Below are positions 60,942 to 64,000 of a DNA stretch of 64,000 bases, one piece after another; position 1 is the stretch's first letter, and the number at the start of each line of letters is the position of its first letter. Both the position numbers and the translations under genes were made by a program. The stretch comes from Pseudomonas sp. Marseille-Q3773. Lineage in GTDB: Bacteria; Pseudomonadota; Gammaproteobacteria; Pseudomonadales; Pseudomonadaceae. Location: assembly GCF_916618955.1 (NCBI RefSeq), contig NZ_OU745390.1, forward strand, positions 2,852,001 to 2,916,000. The letters are read 5' to 3'. A model generated the notes under the pieces. The model saw only the letters and a list, made by a program, of their open reading frames with translations, did not search any database and was not told where the DNA came from.

Positions 60942-61265
60942 TCAGGCCATGGCGGCTTGCTCGAAGACTTCGTCCGCCCACTGGTTCAAGCTTTTGCCGG
61001 CAGCGCGTGCGGCGATACTCGCCGCGGCATGCACTTCGGGGCGAATGCGCAGCATGATCTTGCCAGAGGCAGGTTTTTCCGGCGTTATGCCCTGCTCTGC
61101 ACAATCGGCCAGGTAATCCTCCAACGCATCGTGGAAAGCCTCATGCAGCTCCGGCACCGACCTCGCGTGAAAACTGATGATGTCACGCAGACCAAGCACA
61201 CGGCCGACGAAGATGTCGTCACGCTCGTCATACTCGATACGGGCAGCGTAGCCTTTATAGCGCAT
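60942..61265 (-). CDS. hicB: HicB-type antitoxin
   Basis: 107 residues (109 from the alternative ATG 61274). The RNase H-like part MRYKGYAARIEYDERDDIFVGRVLGLRDIISFHARSVPELHEAF and the C-terminal ribbon-helix-helix part KIMLRIRPEVHAAASIAARAAGKSLNQWADEVF are those of HicB. It neutralises HicA and represses the operon. ATG 61274 is in the hicA stop (ATGA), so either start is coupled. Confidence 0.88.
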   Translation of the reverse strand: MRYKGYAARIEYDERDDIFVGRVLGLRDIISFHARSVPELHEAFHDALEDYLADCAEQGITPEKPASGKIMLRIRPEVHAAASIAARAAGKSLNQWADEVFEQAAMA

Positions 61266-61270
61266 GCAAC

Positions 61271-61525
61271 TCATATCCTGACTCCTGCCCGCAAGAGGAA
61301 TTCGCGAGCCTCTTCAATTTGATACCGCTTGGCTTCTTTACCAGGATGAGGCCGGTGGCATCGCCAGCATTGGCCACCCAGCACAAGCTTGACCCTGGAT
61401 CCTTGCCGCTCCAGTACCTGGCCACCCAAGTGGAGCGTCAACGCCTCGATTTCGGAAAAAGCCAACGACGCCGTAGTCGGCGTGCGAAAAATGGCATCTA
61501 GAATATTGCGGTATCGAGTGTTCAT
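61271..61525 (-). CDS. hicA: HicA-type toxin, GSRV variant
   Basis: 84 residues, double-stranded RNA-binding-like fold. FSEIEALTLHLGGQVLERQGSRVKLVLGGQCWRCHRPHPGKEAKRYQIEEAREFLLRAG has the HRPHPGKE box. The usual catalytic His of the GSH motif is Arg here (GSR); a whole subfamily with GSRV is known, so it may use HRPH instead. It is expected to be an mRNA interferase. hicA precedes hicB with a four-base overlap. Confidence 0.85.
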   Translation of the reverse strand: MNTRYRNILDAIFRTPTTASLAFSEIEALTLHLGGQVLERQGSRVKLVLGGQCWRCHRPHPGKEAKRYQIEEAREFLLRAGVRI

Positions 61526-61532
61526 CGAAAAA

Positions 61533-61553
61533 TGCTATCAAATCAAGATAGCA
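61533..61553. promoter_or_regulatory. hicAB operator candidate
   Basis: TGCTATC-AAATCAA-GATAGCA, a perfect seven-base dyad eight bases upstream of the hicA start. A HicB site is likely. Confidence 0.6.
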
Positions 61554-61644
61554 CTTTTCCCTCGGTATTCATTCAGGATTTTTCTATTGCTCGAACAACC
61601 AAGCGCGGCTGGCCCCGGGGCAGACCGCCGCAGGGGCCACCGAC

Positions 61645-61659
61645 ATCAGGCAATGCCTG
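61645..61659 (-). terminator. Short hairpin after the DUF2790 gene
   Basis: TCAGGCA-T-TGCCTGA on the minus strand directly after the stop, followed by TGTCGGTGG. Weak, without a U-tract. Confidence 0.35.
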
Positions 61660-61660
61660 A

Positions 61661-61918
61661 TCAACCCTGCTGGCAACCTTCACCCATGGCGCGGTACTGG
61701 ATGGTATGCACCTGCCCCTGGTGGTCCTCGTAGGTCATGGTGGCCGGGACCACTTCGCACACGTTGGGGATGGTCGAGAGGTTGATCACCCGCTTGATAT
61801 CCAGGTTCATGGAGTAGTCGTACTGCTGGGCCACGGGCTCGCTGCTGACGGGTTTGGCCTCGTCGGCGAAGGCGAACGAGGACATACCGACCAGCGCAAG
61901 AATCAGTAATGGTTTCAT
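61661..61918 (-). CDS. DUF2790 periplasmic protein
   Basis: 85 residues. Signal peptide (about 1-18, ending AFA) and QQYDYSMNLDIKRVINLSTIPNVCEVVPATMTYEDHQGQVHTIQYRAMGEGC match DUF2790, small exported Pseudomonas proteins. Several paralogues are known; function not settled, though some are copper-induced. ATG 61918. Divergent from the following GNAT. Confidence 0.83.
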   Translation of the reverse strand: MKPLLILALVGMSSFAFADEAKPVSSEPVAQQYDYSMNLDIKRVINLSTIPNVCEVVPATMTYEDHQGQVHTIQYRAMGEGCQQG

Positions 61919-62187
61919 GTGAGTCTGCCTTTCAAGCGTTCAAGCTGATCGATTGACTTCAATTGCCGTAACGGCGCGGAGAAGTTGCCATCCACGTTGC
62001 AGATGGCACGAAGTACCGATCCCGCTTCGTACTGCCAGGGGGGATGGATAAAAGTCTACTCCTGGCCTTGAATAGTTGAACCCCACAGTCGGATATTCAC
62101 CCTTGCCGGATTTGCAACAATCTGCGACAAAGGCGCCGCAAAACCTCGGGCCAGCGCTTTTGGCCAACTTTCAGGGCAGGACTCGAC
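61919..62187. other. Intergenic region without gene
   Basis: About 270 bases between the DUF2790 gene and the GNAT. Short frames in it (for example 61940-62167 on the minus strand) do not look coding. I see no repeat or operator. Confidence 0.5.
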
Positions 62188-62640
62188 ATTTCACAGGATC
62201 TTCGGTTTTCGCAACTGGCGGCCACCGAGCGCCGGCTGTTGGACCATTTCTATCGCCAGCACGGCTCGCGCATGCGTGCGGCGGGCGAAGGGCAACTGTG
62301 GGTGGCGCGGGCGCCGGGCATCATCGCCGGCTTGAGCCTGAGCGCGGTGGGCGACGGTTGCTGGCTGACCGGGTTGTTCGTCGACCCGCAGCGGCGCAGC
62401 CAGGGGGTAGCCGGGCGCTTGGTCGAGGCAGCACTGGCGCGGGCTGACGGGCCGACCTGGCTATTCTGTCACCCGGACCTTGCCGTCTTCTATCAGCGGC
62501 TGGGGTTCGATACGGCCGGGTACTTGCCGGAGGCCCTGGCTGGCCGCCTGCAGCGCTACCAGCGCAGCAAACGCCTGGTAGCGCTGCAGCGGGGTCAGTC
62601 GTCGCTGGCGTCCAGCCCCGGGAACAGCACCTCGGTGTAG
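62188..62640 (+). CDS. GNAT-family N-acetyltransferase, possible ATT start
   Basis: 150 residues if begun at ATT 62188. [60 protein letters not shown] gives the acetyl-CoA loop [10 protein letters not shown]. The only alternatives are TTG 62239, which loses a helix of the fold ([14 protein letters not shown]) and has no ribosome site, while ATT 62188 is preceded by AGGA at six bases. An ATT start is rare and needs proof. Its end overlaps the convergent deformylase gene by 46 bases. Confidence 0.65.
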   Translation: MSQDLRFSQLAATERRLLDHFYRQHGSRMRAAGEGQLWVARAPGIIAGLSLSAVGDGCWLTGLFVDPQRRSQGVAGRLVEAALARADGPTWLFCHPDLAVFYQRLGFDTAGYLPEALAGRLQRYQRSKRLVALQRGQSSLASSPGNSTSV

Positions 62641-63131
62641 CCGAACCGGGAGAAGTCCTGGATGCGTGACGGGTACAGCCGGCCGATCAGGTGATCACAC
62701 TCGTGTTGCACCACCCGGGCATGGAAGCCTTCGGCGAAGCGCTCGATCGGCTTGCCCTGGGGGTCGAGGCCGGTGTAGCAGATATGCTTGAAGCGCGGCA
62801 CCACGCCGCGCAGGCCAGGTACCGACAGGCAGCCTTCCCAACCGTCCTCCAGCTCGGTGGAGGTTGGCGTGATCACCGGGTTGAGCAGGATGGTCTGCGG
62901 CACCGGTTCGGCATCCGGGTAACGCTCGCTGCGCTCGAAGCCAAAGATCACCAGTTGCAGGTCGATGCCGACCTGCGGCGCCGCCAGGCCCACGCCGCCC
63001 ACGTGATGCATGGTTTCGAACATGTCGTCGATCAACCGTTGTAGCTCGGCGCTGCCGAACAGGTGTTGCGGTACTGGCGGGGCGATGCGCAGCAGGCGTT
63101 CGTCGCCCATCTTGAGAATGTCGCGGATCAT
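62595..63131 (-). CDS. def: Peptide deformylase (second type)
   Basis: 178 residues. The three PDF motifs [11 protein letters not shown] (about 45), EGCLSVPG (about 98) and QHECDHLIG (about 139) are intact with the metal-binding Cys and two His. The long N-terminal half without a C-terminal helical tail indicates the second paralogue of Pseudomonas, apart from the main def-fmt gene. It removes the formyl group of nascent chains. The ATG overlaps the stop of the YihY gene by ATGA. Confidence 0.92.
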   Translation of the reverse strand: MIRDILKMGDERLLRIAPPVPQHLFGSAELQRLIDDMFETMHHVGGVGLAAPQVGIDLQLVIFGFERSERYPDAEPVPQTILLNPVITPTSTELEDGWEGCLSVPGLRGVVPRFKHICYTGLDPQGKPIERFAEGFHARVVQHECDHLIGRLYPSRIQDFSRFGYTEVLFPGLDASDD

Positions 63132-64000
63132 CGGGGGTTCGGCTCGGAAGGTTGCTGGTCGCTCGGTATCGGGTGGTGATGGCCGAGCACGCTGATGGTA
63201 GCGTGGGGTTTGTGCTCGGCAGCTTCCTTTTCGCCGGGGTTCTTGCCCTCGCTGGACATATGCTCGATCACGGCGTTCATTTCCGCGCCCAGCAGCAACA
63301 CGGCAGCGGAAATATAGAAGTACAGCAACAGCACGATGATTGCACCAATGCTGCCGTACATGGCGTTGTAGTCGGCAAAGGTCTTCACGTAATAGGCAAA
63401 GCCCAGCGACGCCACGATCCAGACCACCACGGCCAATACCGAGCCCGGCGTGATGAAACGAAATTCCTGTTTAACATCCGGCATCACGTAGTAGATCACC
63501 GCCACTGCGACCATCAGCAGAATGACGATCACCGGCCAGCGCAGCACGGTCCACAAGGTAACGATGAACTCCTGCATGCCAACCTGCGCGGCGATCCATT
63601 CCATGACCTGCGGGCCCAGCACCATCAGCGCCGCAGCCACCAGCAGCATGCCGGCCAAGCCTACCGTGTAGAAAACCGACAGCGGTATGCGCTTCCACGC
63701 CGGGCGCCCCTCCGGCACGTCGTAGGCGGCGTTCATCGCGCTCATCATCAGCCGCACACCGGCCGAGGCGGTCCACAGGGCAATCACGATACCTACCGAC
63801 AACAACCCGCCCTTGGACTGTTGCAACTGGTCGATTACCGGGTTGACCTGCTCGAGTGCCTGGGGTGGCAGCACCAGTTCCGACTGCAGGCGCAGCCAGG
63901 AGAAGAAGTCCGGCAGGTGCAGGAAGCCGATCAGCGCTATCAGGAACAGCAGGAAGGGGAACAGCGAAAACAGCGCCTGGTAAGCCAGTGCCGAAGCGTA
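63128..64000 (-). CDS. YihY/virulence factor BrkB-family membrane protein, partial
   Basis: At least 290 residues, N-terminus outside the window on the right. [26 protein letters not shown] is the YihY signature, followed by further helices ([42 protein letters not shown]...). Old name RNase BN is wrong. The family has about six helices and unknown cargo. The C-terminus is a polar tail ([18 protein letters not shown]). Overlap ATGA with def suggests a shared operon. Confidence 0.88.
   Translation of the reverse strand, partial: YASALAYQALFSLFPFLLFLIALIGFLHLPDFFSWLRLQSELVLPPQALEQVNPVIDQLQQSKGGLLSVGIVIALWTASAGVRLMMSAMNAAYDVPEGRPAWKRIPLSVFYTVGLAGMLLVAAALMVLGPQVMEWIAAQVGMQEFIVTLWTVLRWPVIVILLMVAVAVIYYVMPDVKQEFRFITPGSVLAVVVWIVASLGFAYYVKTFADYNAMYGSIGAIIVLLLYFYISAAVLLLGAEMNAVIEHMSSEGKNPGEKEAAEHKPHATISVLGHHHPIPSDQQPSEPNPR

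Noticed and set aside
61940..62167. 75-codon frame on the minus strand
   Set aside because: No ribosome site, no signal or domain; codon choice unlike neighbours.

Overview
The window looks like chromosome of a Pseudomonas of the P. putida group. Support comes from high GC with G/C-ending codons, many paired copies of the REP element typical of that group (core TTCGCGGGTAAACCCGCTCC), and gene neighbourhoods known from P. putida and P. aeruginosa: PlpD, RecQ, an orphan LapE/AggA-type TolC protein, the gbuR-gbuA-symporter cluster, tandem fadD2/fadD1 next to phaJ1, and an ECF42-type sigma operon. The species assignment is inferred from recalled protein families, not from a search. No rRNA, tRNA, CRISPR array, integrase or intact IS was seen.

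Layout. 1-12.1 kb: a histidine-kinase tail, nitroreductase, TrkH, two AraC regulators, a DUF962 protein, an LpxH-like phosphoesterase, an EamA exporter, a SelW-like protein, PlpD (type Vd autotransporter), MarR and RecQ. 12.1-17 kb: YecA-like protein, DUF454, LapE-type outer membrane factor, DTW-domain tRNA modification protein and an Aer-type chemoreceptor. 17-23.3 kb: gbuR/gbuA and its sodium-solute symporter, then a short locus made of an Anr/FNR box, a 42-codon ORF and a terminator that resembles the PA1414/SicX locus of P. aeruginosa, then LysR/MFS. 23.4-28.9 kb: EamA, DUF2513-like protein, a toxin-first TA pair, a DEAD-box helicase and an MscS channel.

28.9-32.6 kb is the accessory part. 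It is AT-rich and carries a DUF3077/DUF6124 pair with a structured leader, a solitary TIGR04141/DUF6119-like protein, a GNAT, and a frameshifted IS66 transposase remnant. A decayed second copy of the mscS 3' end and its terminator bounds the segment on the right, so the insert lies between two direct repeats. This is the best candidate here for transferred, possibly defence-related DNA.

32.6-49 kb: NCS1 permease, EamA, azoreductase, LysR, hydrolase-PPIase pair, ABC exporter, FemAB-like protein, porin, KAS III and HrpA. 49-57.5 kb: gamma-glutamylpolyamine genes (puuA/puuB type), fadD1, fadD2, a lysophospholipase-like hydrolase and phaJ1; the last four link fatty-acid activation to (R)-3-hydroxyacyl-CoA supply. 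57.5-64 kb: a four-gene ECF42 operon (SnoaL, YCII, SRPBCC, sigma) with a visible TGTCGA-N17-CGAC promoter, LysE, hicAB, DUF2790, a GNAT with a possible ATT start, a second-type peptide deformylase and a truncated YihY protein.

Positions, starts and motifs were read by eye. Family names rest on recognition without database searches.
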